Positions 1 to 11,579 are shown, counted from the stretch's first letter. The stretch: 64,000 bases of DNA from Coprinellus micaceus (GCA_951394405.1 OX596343.1:2294001-2358000), one strand, 5' to 3'. A program made the numbers and translations. The notes: generated by a model from the letters alone, not told the origin.

Positions 1-314
1 ACGAAACCGTCTGATTTCCCAGGTCGCAGAGTCTTCTCAATACAAATATGCAGATTGGGTCACCTTGGCGCAACGTCTCGTGTGAGGCGACGGGGGTACA
101 GTGCTCTTGCCATTTTCGATCGGTTTTGACCGTGGGCTGGCGATCCGCTTCCTGAGGACGACTCTTACCGTTTTTGGGCAACCATCAGCTTTATTGGGTT
201 ATATGAATATGAAATTCCGACGGGATCGAACCCCGTCCTCGTGAGAATTCTGTGGCGCTTCCCATAGCTTTGGTCACAAGGATCTGAATCTGGATCCATC
301 TTAAAGGTTGTGTT

Positions 315-1041
315 GGACTCGCTCTTGTGCATGAGCTCAGAAATTTAAAATCCAGCAGTCCAATAGCTCAATGGGCTACAGGGAAACTTTGGCTCGCCGC
401 GTTCGAACAGAAGGTGCTCATGGATGATAACAGCCACGTCCAAGTATCAATCTCCAGGAAACGTAAACACGGACACAGGTTTCTCTTGTCCTTAGTGCTA
501 ACCATGGGCTTGTGCACCAACCCTGATAATGTCTCCTTCCAGCCTCCAGCCCCTCTCCTCCCTGATAAGCGCTGCGACATATCGACAGACCTCAACGGTA
601 CCAAAGTCCTCGTATTTGCCCTCCGGTATCGTGGTGTTGACGTATTGGACTAGTCTTGCAATCGAAAGGTCATCCGAAGTCGACTCGAACGTTGTTGCGA
701 AGAGGTGCCGGGTCGATGAGAGGGCGAAGAGTTTGCGGCCTTGAGCGGTGTAAATGTGAAACAGTCCCCCACGCCCCACCAAACCCTCGGTTTGGGGCGG
801 GTCACCGGCCGTGATGTCAGCGAAAGAGTGGTTATCGGGTGCTAGGACTTGGGGGAGCGAGACACTTGGAAGCGAGGGGAGGGGGTTTCTCTCGTTCACC
901 ATGTCCAACTGCTTGCGTTGTGGTTGTATTGCGCGAGGTACAGGTAGAACGTGGCCCAAACCATGTTTTGAAAGACAGAACTGACGATGCCTTTCCCATG
1001 GAGCGATTCCATAGGCGGTCTCCTTTCTGAGAGTCAGCCAT
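315..1041 (-). CDS. Probable multi-exon gene, product unknown
   Basis: The minus strand carries a coherent open frame from about 880 down to 500 with balanced amino-acid use (segments such as GLFHIYTAQGRKLFALSS and TTIPEGKYEDFGTVEV). A short upstream exon around 1020-905 reads SVFQNMVWATFYLYLAQY, and a possible downstream exon at about 430-315 reads VAVIIHEHLLFERGEPKFP. The frames do not join without introns. A GTGAACG donor just after the upstream segment is the likely first junction, but the intron would be unusually short (about 36 nt). I recognise no domain, and neither start nor end is fixed. It could be a real small gene cut by introns or a decayed one. The assignment rests on codon texture only. 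Confidence 0.4.
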
Positions 1042-1099
1042 CGAGTGCAGAGGCGGCAGAGGACCCTGGCTAGGAGGAAGACAGCTTAGTGAGCATGGG

Positions 1100-2741
1100 C
1101 TTGAGCCGGCGAATGGATATACGCATGAAGGAGTGACGCACCGGGTAGCAGTGAATTCAGAAATAAATCGTTCAGAACGGAGGTGTTCTATCCGTTCCGC
1201 TTTGGTGAGGCAGCCTTTTTCGGAGCAGGGGCTGAGTGATAGCGTGAAGGTCTCAGCAGCGGAAGGCTGGGGGATTGTCAGCGCGCGGATTTCAGAGTTG
1301 TCTGGGCTGTGTTCTTTGGTCGGTAAAAAAAGGACTATGGATAGGGAAGACGTTCACGCTAATGCCACCCGTTCTCTCTCATATCCCAGGGGAAGTCCTC
1401 CTATGACCTCCGCTCCCGCTTTTGAGGCAAATTTGCGACTTCTTTTCCCCGTAGCCTGGATATAGCTACCCTCGACATTTCAACGCACGACCATCGTCCA
1501 AACTGAGAAATAATGCACCTCTAGGCCTTCGCCACGGCCGCTTTCTCTGTGCTTCCTCTTTGTTGAATAAGGGATGACCGTCCGCTGGGCCGTTCCTAGA
1601 AGAAGAAAGTTTGTGAGCATGGAGGACCGGGACGCAAATGGGCAGTGAAGATGATCAAAGCGCGTCATGAAACTGTCGTTAGTTCAGCAACCTCGGACAT
1701 CGGGATTTCTCACTCGCCTTCTTCGGACATTTCAGAGGCTGAGGCCGGGGCCATGGCAAATACCGGCTCTTCCGCGTGGAGGTTGAGCTTGTGAGCTGGA
1801 TGGAAGCAAGTTTTCAGCGCAATGGAGGGCGGTGTATCTCCGTTCGTGGAACTTCAAGCGGTACGTAACTGCCCCGGATTCCTTTAACAAGTGGAATGTT
1901 TCGTGATACCAATTTCACGAGATCCTAGACGTGCAGAAGGAACAAATTTCCGATCGAGGTCAGGGGGAGCATCTTGACATTTCCCAATTCAGGCCTGAGG
2001 AGATACTATGTGCGGGATAAAGCCACCACAGCATATCTAAACCCCGTTTCGCGCAAAGGAGGTTGGGTGAAGAGGCCGTCGTGGTTTGGGTGACAACAAG
2101 GTCCGAGAACCGGTCGCCGCTTCCCTCCGACTCGGTTCGCATTCCTCTCAAATCTCCGATTGCTCCAATCCCCATCGGATCGAAGCCTATCGAAGCGTTC
2201 ATTTCGCCAATCACGTTCCAGTGTGAACTCCGCGAGCGTCCGAGTCCGTCTCCGGCAAGGGACCATAGCTCTGGCTCCAACAGTAACACTTTCCCGAACC
2301 TTGTCAATAGTTTGGTCCGGCGATGGGACTCTCTATGGGCTTCGCTGTGCTTCGAAATATCATCGTCAGTGCGCTTAGACCCCGAACTGTAAGAGGGATA
2401 AGAATCCATGGGTTGACTGGGCGGAGTCGGATTCACAAGGTCAGCGCCACCAACTATCCCTATCACACGTCGCATGAACCATACTCTATTTGAGAAGGCT
2501 GTTGTTGTCACTCACCCATATGCACGACAGACTATGGTGTCTTCTGCAACTGGAAACTAACCTCCGCCGAGGCGCCAAAGCCAGAACATTAGGGACCCTC
2601 AGGGCACCACATTGATTCAGGTGACCACCCTAAACCTGCGAGAAAAGCCGGCCTTACGTTTCCTGGAGCAGAACCACGGATGCTTTCATATCTCTTGGGC
2701 CGTCCTATAAGCAAATTGGTCAACCATTCGTCCCCTAGACA
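1100..2741. other. Stretch without a supported gene
   Basis: Open frames up to 183 codons exist on the minus strand (1960-2511), but none shows a recognisable motif, and the composition (Ser/Arg/Pro-rich) is what random GC-rich frames give. The stretch just before 2742 should contain the promoter of the FYVE gene; no clear TATA box was seen. Confidence 0.3.
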
Positions 2742-3738
2742 ATGGTATCTGACCCGCGACCTGAACCGACCTTCGAGATGCTCTCCCCGACGGATGCTTC
2801 GAACCCTGTTCCTCTCCTCTCCTGTTCCGTTCCAGCGGCCTGCAGCGGCGCGGTCTCTGATTCACGTCAGGATGGTCAGCCAGGCCGAGGCAACGAACAT
2901 CTAGCGTTGGTCCTTCCCAAAAGGATGTGGAGGGTATGTCGGGAACGAGCATCACCATCATTCGGGTTTTGCTTACCTATCTCAGGATAGGGCACACGGC
3001 ACCACATGCCCCACTCTTCACTGTCGTATGAGATTCGGCCTGTTCATGTGGGGCTATCACTGCAGGATGTGTGGAGAGATCTTCTGCGGCAAGTGCACTT
3101 CGCACAGAACCACAGCACTCGACCCCTGTGAAGCAGAATTCGCATTTCTGCCAAGGAACAGCAAGCCTGAGGACCATGAGTCACCTACGTCACCTATACG
3201 CACCGTGCGAGTCTGCGATACCTGTTGGTCTGACCTGTACGGGCAAGTCTCTATCCACCAGGAGCTTGCCCCAGCCAGGACGAGGAGATCGCATTGGCAG
3301 CACTTAATCGACCTCTTCACCTATTGGCCCCGGTTGGCGGACCATCGCACTGCGACTCCGCCCGACGCGTTTTCTGGCACGGTCAACTTGACGGAGGGTT
3401 TCGTTATGCCCAACACTCGCAAGCGTACGCAACCGCACAGGTACCGCGCCGCCAAAATACCCCTGCAAGCCGATCGTTCGTATGGCGAAATGGACGCGTA
3501 TCCTCTGGTTAACCCCAGCGCCTTGTGTAAGGAAATGGGCGGGGGACGATGGTCACCTAAGCAGGTTCATTGGGGCGCCTTAAACGGAGGCGAGGCTCAA
3601 AACGAAGGAGCCTGGGAGGAAGGGATTGATAAAATGCGGAGGACTGGGCCTCTCATTGTGGACGGTCCATTTCAATACCGTCTGAACCGACCAGCCTCGC
3701 AACGAGTCCAAGGATCAGGAGTTGATGCACCTCGATAA
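2742..3738 (+). CDS. FYVE zinc-finger protein with altered lipid-binding motif
   Basis: Two exons, 2742-2933 and 2986-3738, joined across a 52-nt intron (GTATGT...CTATCTCAG), give about 314 residues. Residues 62-145 form a FYVE finger. A Trp-Arg-Asp start precedes eight Cys at 72, 77, 90, 93, 98, 101, 141 and 144, with the typical tail VCDTCWSDLYGQ. FYVE fingers usually dock proteins on phosphatidylinositol 3-phosphate in endosomal membranes. Here the basic R(R/K)HHCR signature is WGYHCR (residues 86-91), so two basic residues and one His are missing and lipid binding is doubtful. The C-terminus has a second conserved-looking block (DAYPLVNPSALCKEMGGGRW near residues 218-237) that I associate with Agaricomycete FYVE proteins. 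The start Met is the first in frame; an earlier exon cannot be excluded. Confidence 0.75.
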
Positions 3739-5439
3739 AGCAATTGGGCCCCTACCTCTCCTTTCCATCACTTCCATCTTATCATGTACTGCATCGGGTA
3801 CGAGCTCGGCCGAGGCTTCCTATTTTGTGCCAGGGTGCGCGACGTGCACAGGCTCCCCAATTATATCGCATTGTATCCCCGCCCGCAATTTGAGACCAGG
3901 GAAGACAGTCGGTACTCGGAGGCTGCACTACCTTGCTGACGCCCCATAGCTCTGGTAAAGCAGCCAGAAGCAACCAGATGGTCACAACAACTGACCACGG
4001 TGGAGCCAAACAGAGTGTTACATCGCCAGTATCGCAGGAGCGCCCAGCGGGTGCCGATGCAGAGACGTTATAAAATTCTGGTAACCCATTCAGCTCGTAT
4101 GCGGAGATATAAAAGATGCAGCAGTCGACAGGACGGGCCCCTTCGTTGCTGATACAAGGAGTAGTATCAGAGTTAGAGGCCACGATGAGTGCTGGGGCTG
4201 AGGCTCTTCTACACGAGGGTAACCATGATCATAACTTCGTCAAGCTCAGTGTATAGTGACGGGGAGCCGACGAGATTGGTATCTTTCATGCGCTATAATC
4301 GAGGTGGGTAGCGATCGGCCGCAAGAGAAAAAGGTGTATCAATCCAGAGAGGCCGAGATAAAGAAGGGCGGAGGCGGACAGGGATGCGACAAGGGCACAT
4401 AATTGTGCACTGGGCGGGGTGAACGGCGGCCAAAGTAAGCGACCTATGCGCAGAAGTGTGGCAGGTGTGAATAGTACACACAAGGGCTATAAAGAACGGT
4501 GAGTGCATCCGAAGGTGAGGGTTAAAAAGGGGGCACACAACATACAATTGGAAGGGAAGTCGTTGGTCATGCCGTTCCGCTTCTCCGGCCCGTCTTCACG
4601 GGAAGCCGTGGATTCAATCCGACGCATCGTCCATGGAAGTTCTTGTTAGTCACCATAAGGGATTTCGATACTGGTGTCCGGTGCTTGGCCCCACAGAAGC
4701 CGGAGTGCTGATGTCCAGACGGCTCGGAAGGAAAGGGTGTGGTCGCACCGAGCGGGTTTCGAATGGAAGGCAAGGGACAAGTGCATCCATAATACAACCC
4801 AGAAAGTGGGGAAGGGGTGATGAAAAAGGGCGAGACGCTGATAGGATGACGACGACCTAGCACTAGACAGCGGAAGAGAGTTTCCCCTTTGATAGCAAGC
4901 AACGCCCGTAGAGGGTACCGGTGAGACGCGTAAAGCGTGGCTAACTGAATATGCACGGCGCACAGGCGATAGGGCGAACATAGAAGACCAATTCGAAGTC
5001 CAAGTGTCGTATTTTGGAAAGTAACCGGTGAATGATTCATGGGGTCGGTAGAAGCGCGAAAAGCGTGCCCTGAAAGGGTGGTGGCTGTGCCCGGTTTACT
5101 GCTGTTTGCTGAGCTTTGAATTGCACAGAACGATGCAGCAACTGGGGCGTCCATTTCTCGAATCTCAGGCTGTCCCCAATCGCTCAGCGTCCAGATTAAC
5201 CCCCAACTGCCTGAAAACTACTGGTTTTCTCTATAGGACCTCCTTTAGCCACTCTCAGACTCTTGCTTCAAAACGAGAGAGATCTGCATTCAGGCGAACT
5301 GCGATTGGAATCAATCTTGGAAGGTGCTCAGCGGGTTCCTATGAGCCCGCCGTATGCAGAAACTTGGTGTGACAAGTCTGAGAACTGACTGTTTGAGCTT
5401 CTAACTTGCCATTTGGCTGGATAGGGCGTAGTAATGAGC
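3739..5439. other. No supported gene
   Basis: Several open frames of 60-195 codons overlap here. The minus-strand frame 3782-4183 contains a hydrophobic segment (SVVVTIWLLLAALPELWG) and could be an exon of a small membrane protein. The 195-codon minus frame at 4567-5154 has no domain, and its composition does not stand out from chance frames. Confidence 0.25.
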
Positions 5440-5533
5440 GTCTTGGAGACCGTGCCGCGACCGTGACGCGCTCTTCGCGTTGGTCACACGGCCGTGACCT
5501 GCTGTGACACACGTCACACATGCGTGCGCACTG
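5440..5533. repeat. Cluster of GTGAC/GTCAC motifs
   Basis: Within about 90 bp the sequence carries repeated GTGAC and GTCAC pentamers in both orientations (CGTGACGCG, GGTCACACGG, CCGTGACC, TGTGACACACGTCACAC). Similar clusters lie at 22.47-22.50 kb and 49.70-49.77 kb, the last beside the Plavaka transposase. Such short motif arrays are typical of the subterminal regions of CACTA-like elements, so this may be a transposon end remnant. That link is inferred. Confidence 0.45.
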
Positions 5534-5833
5534 CACGGGCGCTTAAGGCTTCATTTCCACATGATCTCCTTCGTTTCCCATCTTCCCCCAAAAATAGTGT
5601 CCTCAACATGCCTTGTCTGCGACCGAACCAATTTTTTGACCGCTGTGGGCTCAAAAGCCACCGTAAACTACAAAAATTGCGCCTGGCGTGCGCCCTCCAA
5701 CCTCCTTTCGGTGAACACCACGAACGGCGGTGTGATACGAGCCGCGAGCTGGCAGCATATCAGGCTCTGTGTGTCGACGTGTGACCCATAGCGTTCACCC
5801 ACGAGGAAGGTGGGGTGACTGAACCGTGGCGTG

Positions 5834-5879
5834 GGGGAGACGGTTCCGAGCGGAGATTAAAATGACCGTCTCCTCCCCA
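5834..5879. repeat. Short inverted repeat (hairpin)
   Basis: GGAGACGGT and ACCGTCTCC are perfect 9-bp arms, extended by flanking G/C runs, and separated by about 20 nt. Function unknown; no gene is assigned here. Confidence 0.5.
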
Positions 5880-5978
5880 TCGTACCGACGACCGTTTCGG
5901 GGTTGCACGCAGGGTTGGGGTACGTCAATCAGGTGGAGAGCAGGCTTCCCTTTGTCATCCGCCTTGCAAGTCATACCT

Positions 5979-6024
5979 AGGCCTGCCGCTCGCCGTGCAG
6001 GTCATCGCAGGCCTGCCACTCACC
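5979..6024. repeat. Imperfect 29-bp direct repeat
   Basis: AGGCCTGCCGCTCGCC and AGGCCTGCCACTCACC recur 29 bp apart, each followed by a related GTGCAGG or ACTGAC segment. Intergenic, no assigned role. Confidence 0.45.
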
Positions 6025-6302
6025 ACTGACATGCCTGTCGAACAAAGGGCTTCCCCTGAGAAGTTAGGCGAGGGATGACCTGAGCCACACATGGGTAGTC
6101 TCTGGGTGACCCTCCCAGACCATGATGGTCCTAGGGGGTCGTCACCCCGGGTTTTCTCTGATGGTATTGCGAAGGCTATACTCGTACACCTAGCATCAAG
6201 CAGTTTCAAGCCAAGTGCCAGTGTCCACAAACAGGTTTCCCCCTGGGTTTCCTTCTCCCTTGTCTCCTACTGCATCCGCCTCCGTGCTTTGTGAACTCTG
6301 GG

Positions 6303-6781
6303 TAAGGCATAGCACAAGTCCGGCCTACTCACAAGTACTCGCAAGTAGATCCGTGGGAATACCCATCAATACTTGGATCCGTGAGTCCGAGTCACCCGTG
6401 GGAACATACTCGTGCGGATCCGAGTATGCCATTTTTGCACACAAGTACTTGTGGCACAGATCCAAGGGATCAATACTTGTATTACTTTCATGTTTTGGAC
6501 ACTTATATTTGTACCTTGTGGTAGTATACACTTGTTCTACGCCCTGGACACCACCCTACACCCTATATATGGTGGACATAGTATAGGTAAGGCTTGATAT
6601 CAGGTCAAAACTCACAAGTACTTGCAAGTAGATCCGTGAGAATACTCGTGCTGACCCGGATCCGCGAATCCGAGTCACTCGTGGGAAAATACTCATGTGA
6701 ATCCGAGTTTGGCATTTTTGGGCACAAGTACTTGTGCCACAGATCCGAGTATACTTGTGAGTGCACTCGTGCTATGCCTTA
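6303..6781. mobile_element. Complete hAT-type MITE, 479 bp
   Basis: The element starts TAAGGCATAGCAC (6303-6315) and ends GTGCTATGCCTTA (6769-6781), a perfect 13-bp terminal inverted repeat. It is flanked on both sides by the same 8 bp, ACTCTGGG (6295-6302 and 6782-6789), a target-site duplication. An 8-bp duplication and a terminus fitting YARNG (TAAGG) are the hallmarks of the hAT superfamily. There is no transposase frame, so it is non-autonomous. The interior is two diverged copies of a 151-154-bp unit (6328-6481 and 6611-6761) that are themselves bounded by CTCACAAGTA and, in the second copy, its exact complement, suggesting nested or duplicated MITE units. Confidence 0.85.
6328..6761. 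repeat. Two direct copies of a 151-154-bp unit with palindromic core
   Basis: Copies at 6328-6481 and 6611-6761 share the same order of segments (CTCACAAGTACT, AAGTAGATCCGTG, GAATCCGAGT or GATCCGAGT, ATTTTTG, CACAAGTACTTGTG). The second copy holds a perfect 18-bp palindrome GGCACAAGTACTTGTGCC (6721-6738). The first retains a 14-bp version (6440-6453). They lie inside the hAT-type MITE. Confidence 0.8.
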
Positions 6782-7435
6782 ACTCTGGGCATGGATTTTA
6801 CGAGTGCGTTCGCGCCCCGCTTTCTCGGTCTCTCCCCATCGAGACTTGACCTTGAATAAGTGAAAACAAGGGACCCTCAAATCAGGGCGCTTACCGGATT
6901 CCCACTTTATAGATTATGTGGATCCGGGTCGGCCATAGTAGGCGTTGACGCCGGACCTGCCTACAGTTTGGACCACTTTTCCTGGCTTGAAGGAAATGAG
7001 GTTGATTTTGGGCAAAGAGACGTTCACAAGTCTTCCAACGCTCCTGGCTATCCCGTGGCGCTACGTACCGAGTCTTTACCCAATGATCAATCTCGTGGGT
7101 GTCAGATGTCCGAAATTCTGCTTCGTCAGAACCACAGGTTCCCAGTCGCAGTGATGAGGTTGTTGGAATTTGACGCTGACAGACGCGATAACCCGAACAT
7201 TGAGTTCCGGGAATAATTAACAGCAAATCTACCCACTAGTGTACAACCTGGTAATTCATGCTCCCCTGGTCATAGACGCCCGGTGCTTACCTTGGAAGAA
7301 TACACGCATACTCACTCCCTGAACCAGTGAGCTTCCTCCCATTCTCAAGGGAAGCTCTATTCAAGGCCTGTACAAAAGACGAAGGGAGGGAGAACATGTC
7401 ATGTATCATTCAGAGGGAGCATCGACTTGAAGTAG

Positions 7436-8529
7436 TTACGCAAATGAAAATCTTTGAAAGGAGACGGTAAGTTGCTCAACATGGTCCACTTGGGGCGGCG
7501 GATGACCTCGGACTGTGGTGTAGCAAAGCGTCGCAAAGGCCTTCATGGAAAAATTCTGCTGTGGGGGGGACCTCACAGGGCATTGACAAAGCGGGCACAT
7601 GTATGTTGGAAGCCGCCCATCAGGGTGAGCCTCTCTGAAACCCCGAAGAAAGTGGTCAAACCACTGATCGAGGCATGTCCCACAGAAAGTGTGGCCGCAG
7701 CTGGGGAGTCTGTGAACCAGAAGTCAGATGAGCGCATTTCATGGGCTATTGATGCGGCCCCTTACATCCACGGTCCCAGCATGGGCTCGATGCATATAGT
7801 GCAATGTAATATTTCTTTGACCCCATCGAGGTCCTGGAATCGAATGAGGAATACCGTAAACGAGAGGCGGTGAAAACGATGTGCTCACCAATAAGATCGA
7901 CTCTGTGGGCCTCGGGCGGGAAGATTCTAGTTCTTCCTGCAGCTCAGCAGAGAGTGTTTGCAATTGATATGTGAGCGCGGCATTCTCCTACACGCGGTAT
8001 GGCTCATGAAAGGATCCGGCGTGCTTGGAAGACACGCACCTGTTCATCGCTTTGGCGAAGAGTTTGAAGTGTCTCGATCACCTCCGTGCTATGTTGGAGT
8101 TTAGTTTCTAGGTTGGACAACATAGACTCCAGTTCGGTCGTCTGCTGCAAGGGTCTGTTCAGCTTCCCGTAGCCCATGCGTCTGAAGTCCTGGGAAGACA
8201 TACTGCCGCGCCTTGCATCACTTGGGCCTCCAGTCGTCTGATAGCGCGGTCTTTCCCCTTGATCTCGTCCTGTGCGTCCTTCAACTGTGACCTGAGGGCT
8301 TTGGCCTGCAACAAAAATGGTATTATTATGGCACCAAACGCGTAAAAGAGTAGGCTAGGCTACTCACTCCTACATTGGCTCCCTGTGAGGCCTGCTCTTC
8401 GTCCGAGGAGATCTCAATGATTTCCGAAGCACCCAACGGGCGCCGGGGGGTGGGTTCGCCCGACTGTCGCACCCGCCGCGCATTGCCTGTCCTAGTCCTG
8501 GCATCAGGTACCCTGCCAAGAGCCTGCAT
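7436..8529 (-). CDS. Coiled-coil RING-finger protein, probable E3 ubiquitin ligase
   Basis: Six exons (8529-8368, 8305-8204, 8144-8040, 7987-7889, 7833-7766, 7709-7436), all with GT...AG junctions and consistent phase, encode about 269 residues. The N-terminus is basic and Pro-rich and ends in an acidic EIIEISSDEE patch. Residues 55-156 are coiled-coil (for example SMLSNLETKLQHSTEVIETL). A C3HC4 RING follows: HCTICIEPM, then CGHTFCGTC, then MCPLC, with an insertion of about 30 residues before the last Cys pair. RING fingers recruit E2 enzymes and transfer ubiquitin; substrate unknown. All zinc ligands are present and no frame break was found. I recall this layout (acidic patch, coiled coil, C-terminal RING) as an expanded Agaricomycete family. 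The exact C-terminus may be altered by an unseen intron. Confidence 0.8.
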
Positions 8530-9131
8530 CTCGGACAGTGGATGAGGGGTAGACTTCCAGTGGGAACCTGGAAGGGAAGGAAGGTCAAACGGACGTTGTA
8601 CGCTGCACCGCGTTATATGACAACACCTCTGATATATATGGAATCGCGAGTTACACGCTCAAGTCTTCTTTTTCGCATCATACATAACGATGGGTAAGGA
8701 GGGGGCGCTCACGGTAAAGATAGTGTGACCTTACTGCTGGGTACAAGGTCCCCGCCACTCGGATCTACCATTAGGTTGTAGGCGAAACCGCGCTCTGCTC
8801 TTGGAGTGCCCGACTTACTGGCTTTAATCAGCGTTCTGCTCGGCATCGTCGTGGTGCAGGTGGCTCACTCGCTCTGAGTTGGGGTTTGTCACCAGTCGCC
8901 CTCGCAATTTGAAAATGTTAGGAAGCGAGAGACGGTAGACATCCCCTTCGTTCACCTTGAGCCCGCTGAAAGCACTCTAAAGAGCGTAGTCTACGCACTG
9001 TACGCAGGGCCGTGTCAGTTACGGGACAGTCGAAATCGGAGGCACTTACTGCCGTATTTGCTTTGTATAAGGGCCTAGAACCCAGGTCCCATATTGGGAA
9101 CCGCTCAGCGTTTCGTCGATGAGCTCTCGTC

Positions 9132-10259
9132 TCACCTGCCCAGGAGTGTGAACGAGGGCCGCCTCGCAAATCGTCGAGGCGTACCTATTGAGGGGGAAAT
9201 AGAACCATCCTCCCCAGCATCAATAGCACGATGTCTCCGTTCCAATCCGTCGTACTGAAGCGGTTTCCGGACAATGTGGTGCTGAAGTGGATGGATTAGA
9301 AAGTGGAGAATTCTGATAGGACGCCAACACACCCCAAGTTGGTCGGTCATCATATCGTCAGCGTGTAGCATGAACTCAGTAAGGAGAGGTCCCTTCTGCG
9401 ATGCCGGCAAGTGCCGGAAGTAGGATTGAATGACAAGAGAACCATGTGTAGAACATCGGGAAAGGTCAGCAATGGAGTCCTGGAGGGCGCTGGCAAATTT
9501 CTGGATGTAAATTCCAGGGACGGCTTCGAGTATCCCCTAGAGATCTGTGAGCAGAAGCAAGTGGCGCGAGAAGGCAAAGTAGGGTGAAACTGCTGCAAAC
9601 CTTCCTTTTGCACACCACGGCAGCCGTATGGGTGAAGACAAGAAAGATGTGGCGTCGAAGAGGGCGAAGGGTTCCTTCCCTGTGAAAATCAATACATTAT
9701 TGCATGTACCGCCTTCAATACATGGCCAATTTGTAGCTTAGAGGGGACTCCGTAACAGTAACCACTCACAAAAATACGGCAAGCATCCCGGGTAACCTCA
9801 AATAATATCCCTCAAGACGACTTCTTTGAAAATTAGATCGACGGCTGGCGGTGCTCTAGATTATACTGGCAAGGGCCTCTTGGGGAAAGAGAGGACCAAA
9901 TGGATCTGTAGAGGCCCCTCCAAGGGTGCTTCCGGGTTCCTAAAGTGCGTACTCGTCAAGGTCCAAAGCATCTGCAAGCAAGTTTCACTGTACTTGAAGC
10001 ATACGATGTGGTCCTTGGTGAGCCGCTGTGGACGCTTTGGCCATTGGACGGATCGAAGGTGAAAGCCAGCTAACGGTGTATATCGATTCATCTTGAATCG
10101 TTGGGTGACGCTAAATATCGGAAATCCGTCATACACTGAATCCAGATAAAAGTGGTGAGGGACGTACTGCAATTCCGCCGCGGGAGGGCTGCGGGTACGA
10201 GGAAGAGCGGAGAAGGGTGAACCCCAGGGTACACGATGACGAATGGTGGGGGTTGTCAT
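9132..10259 (-). CDS. Probable multi-exon gene, product unknown
   Basis: Two strong-looking segments lie on the minus strand. The upstream one (10259-9861) includes HFYLDSVYDGFPIFSVTQRF and KDHIVCFKYSETCLQMLW. The downstream one (about 9540-9150) includes GIYIQKFASALQDSIADLSR and PLLTEFMLHADDMMTDQLGV and is open without a Met, as expected of an internal exon. A third stretch between them reads FAAVSPYFAFSRHLLLL and then meets a stop one codon before the downstream exon; a CTCTAG acceptor at that point may explain this. No domain was recognised. Exon borders are uncertain, and a pseudogene is possible. Confidence 0.45.
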
Positions 10260-11225
10260 TGGTTTAAGAAGCGAGGTTGTGGTTGGGGACGACAGGACGG
10301 CGTAGGTGTGTCGTAAGTAGGGTAAGCCATCGGAGAGGATGAAGTCAGCAGGGCAAAAGAGTCAGATGCGTCAGCTTACTCCAATGTTTCCTGAACATAT
10401 GAGGGGGTAGACGGAGGAAGGCTCAGCAAGGACTAGGGGTGAGGCAACTCTTGGTTCTGCTAATTCTCCGATACTTAGGATCCCAATCTAACACAGAGTA
10501 AATTGAATAACCGGATGACCTTCCACGGACGTTCCTGTTGCAAGGGCGCTCTGGATGTACCGTAAGCAGGGGTTCATCCTTATTTTGCCTGGAGCTTGTC
10601 GAAATCGTACATTCCCTGCCTCCTGCTCAGTGGTGGGGATTAGGCAATTCCGAGTAACTATTCGCTCACCAACGCGCTCAAAAAGACGGCCTTCGCTCCA
10701 CGCACCGCTCGGTCATCTCTCGGCCTTGAATGATTTCACCGGCCTTGAGCAGGCTACTCTGGCGACGTCGAGTGGATTATTTTTTGGGATTAATGCTGAC
10801 AAGCCAAGCCTTCCTTCCCAGAAGCAGGCTAAGGGTACACGACCAGAGGGCGTGTTCCCGACCGCTGCCCTCCTGGAACCGGTGATAGGTACCGGTCATG
10901 CACCACACTCGTTGTGGATTCCGTCTTCGATCGCCTCCGGGGACCATCACCCTCACCAAAGTTGAAGGTTGTGAGACCGTTCCCAATCTCTGGTGTTTAT
11001 CCGATGTATAACGTTAGGTTCACTGGAGGAAAGGTTCGCTGGGGTAGGGTTGAAATTCTGTGTTTCGCCGGTTAGGGTGGTCGGCCTGGGTAGATGGGCT
11101 GAACCATGTTCCAAGGTCCCAACTAGGAACGGCCGCGTTTCCACAAAGAACCGTGTGTTGTCACTTTGGAAGGCGTAATATCTAAAATCCGAACCACCAG
11201 AACGCCGCGATGAGCGCAGAGTGGG
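10260..11225. other. No supported gene
   Basis: A 136-codon plus-strand frame (10555-10965) exists without recognisable features. I see no repeats or RNA genes here. Confidence 0.25.
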
Positions 11226-11579
11226 TCACTGAGGGAAATTTGCAAGGTCGTCGACTTGGGTGACCTGGAGGAGGCAGACGAAGCAGCGCACCTGGGTGGC
11301 CGGCCTGTGGTTCTTGATCACCTTCGTTTGGAGGACGCCTTCACCAAGCTCAGCGCTCTCAGCAATGTTACTATCCAGATGGCCCTCGAATTGGAACGCA
11401 CGCATTTCCATGGTTTCGAACACACTATTGGGCGACATGAAATGAAGCTTGGGCCTCGAAGTGCCTAGGCCTTCCACCGGCATGACCCCCACCTCGACCG
11501 CATCTTGTCCTCGCCTTCTCCGCATTGTCTTGGGGGTGGTTGCTCTACGTTGAGCCCCGCTGACTTCATCGGCGAGCAA
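11226..11579 (-). CDS. Possible exon(s), product unknown
   Basis: The minus-strand frame includes a reasonably protein-like stretch (SVFETMEMRAFQFEGHLDS). A GTGCGC donor and a CCCTCAG acceptor inside the frame suggest a 3'-terminal intron. A plus-strand frame of 70 codons overlaps it. No domain was recognised and the upstream structure is unclear. Confidence 0.25.
   Translation of the reverse strand: MLADEVSGAQRRATTPKTMRRRRGQDAVEVGVMPVEGLGTSRPKLHFMSPNSVFETMEMRAFQFEGHLDSNIAESAELGEGVLQTKVIKNHRPATQVRCFVCLLQVTQVDDLANFPQ

Noticed and set aside
205..260. Possible tRNA on the minus strand (a GACGGG...CCCGTC stem around TTCGAT)
   Set aside because: The loop is one base out of register for a T-arm, and no matching acceptor, D or anticodon stems follow.
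350..420. tRNA-like string with TAGCTCAATGG and GTTCGAAC
   Set aside because: Spacing between the supposed D and T arms is wrong and the stems do not pair.
4567..5154. A 195-codon minus-strand frame as a gene
   Set aside because: No motif, composition as expected for a chance GC-rich frame, and no splice context or promoter signal.
7454..7873. A 139-codon plus-strand frame as a gene
   Set aside because: It is antisense to the RING finger exons, which carry a full set of zinc ligands.
8000..8210. Frameshift in the coiled-coil part of the RING gene
   Set aside because: A 59-nt GTATGT...TTGCAG intron (8203-8145) restores the frame, so the gene appears intact.
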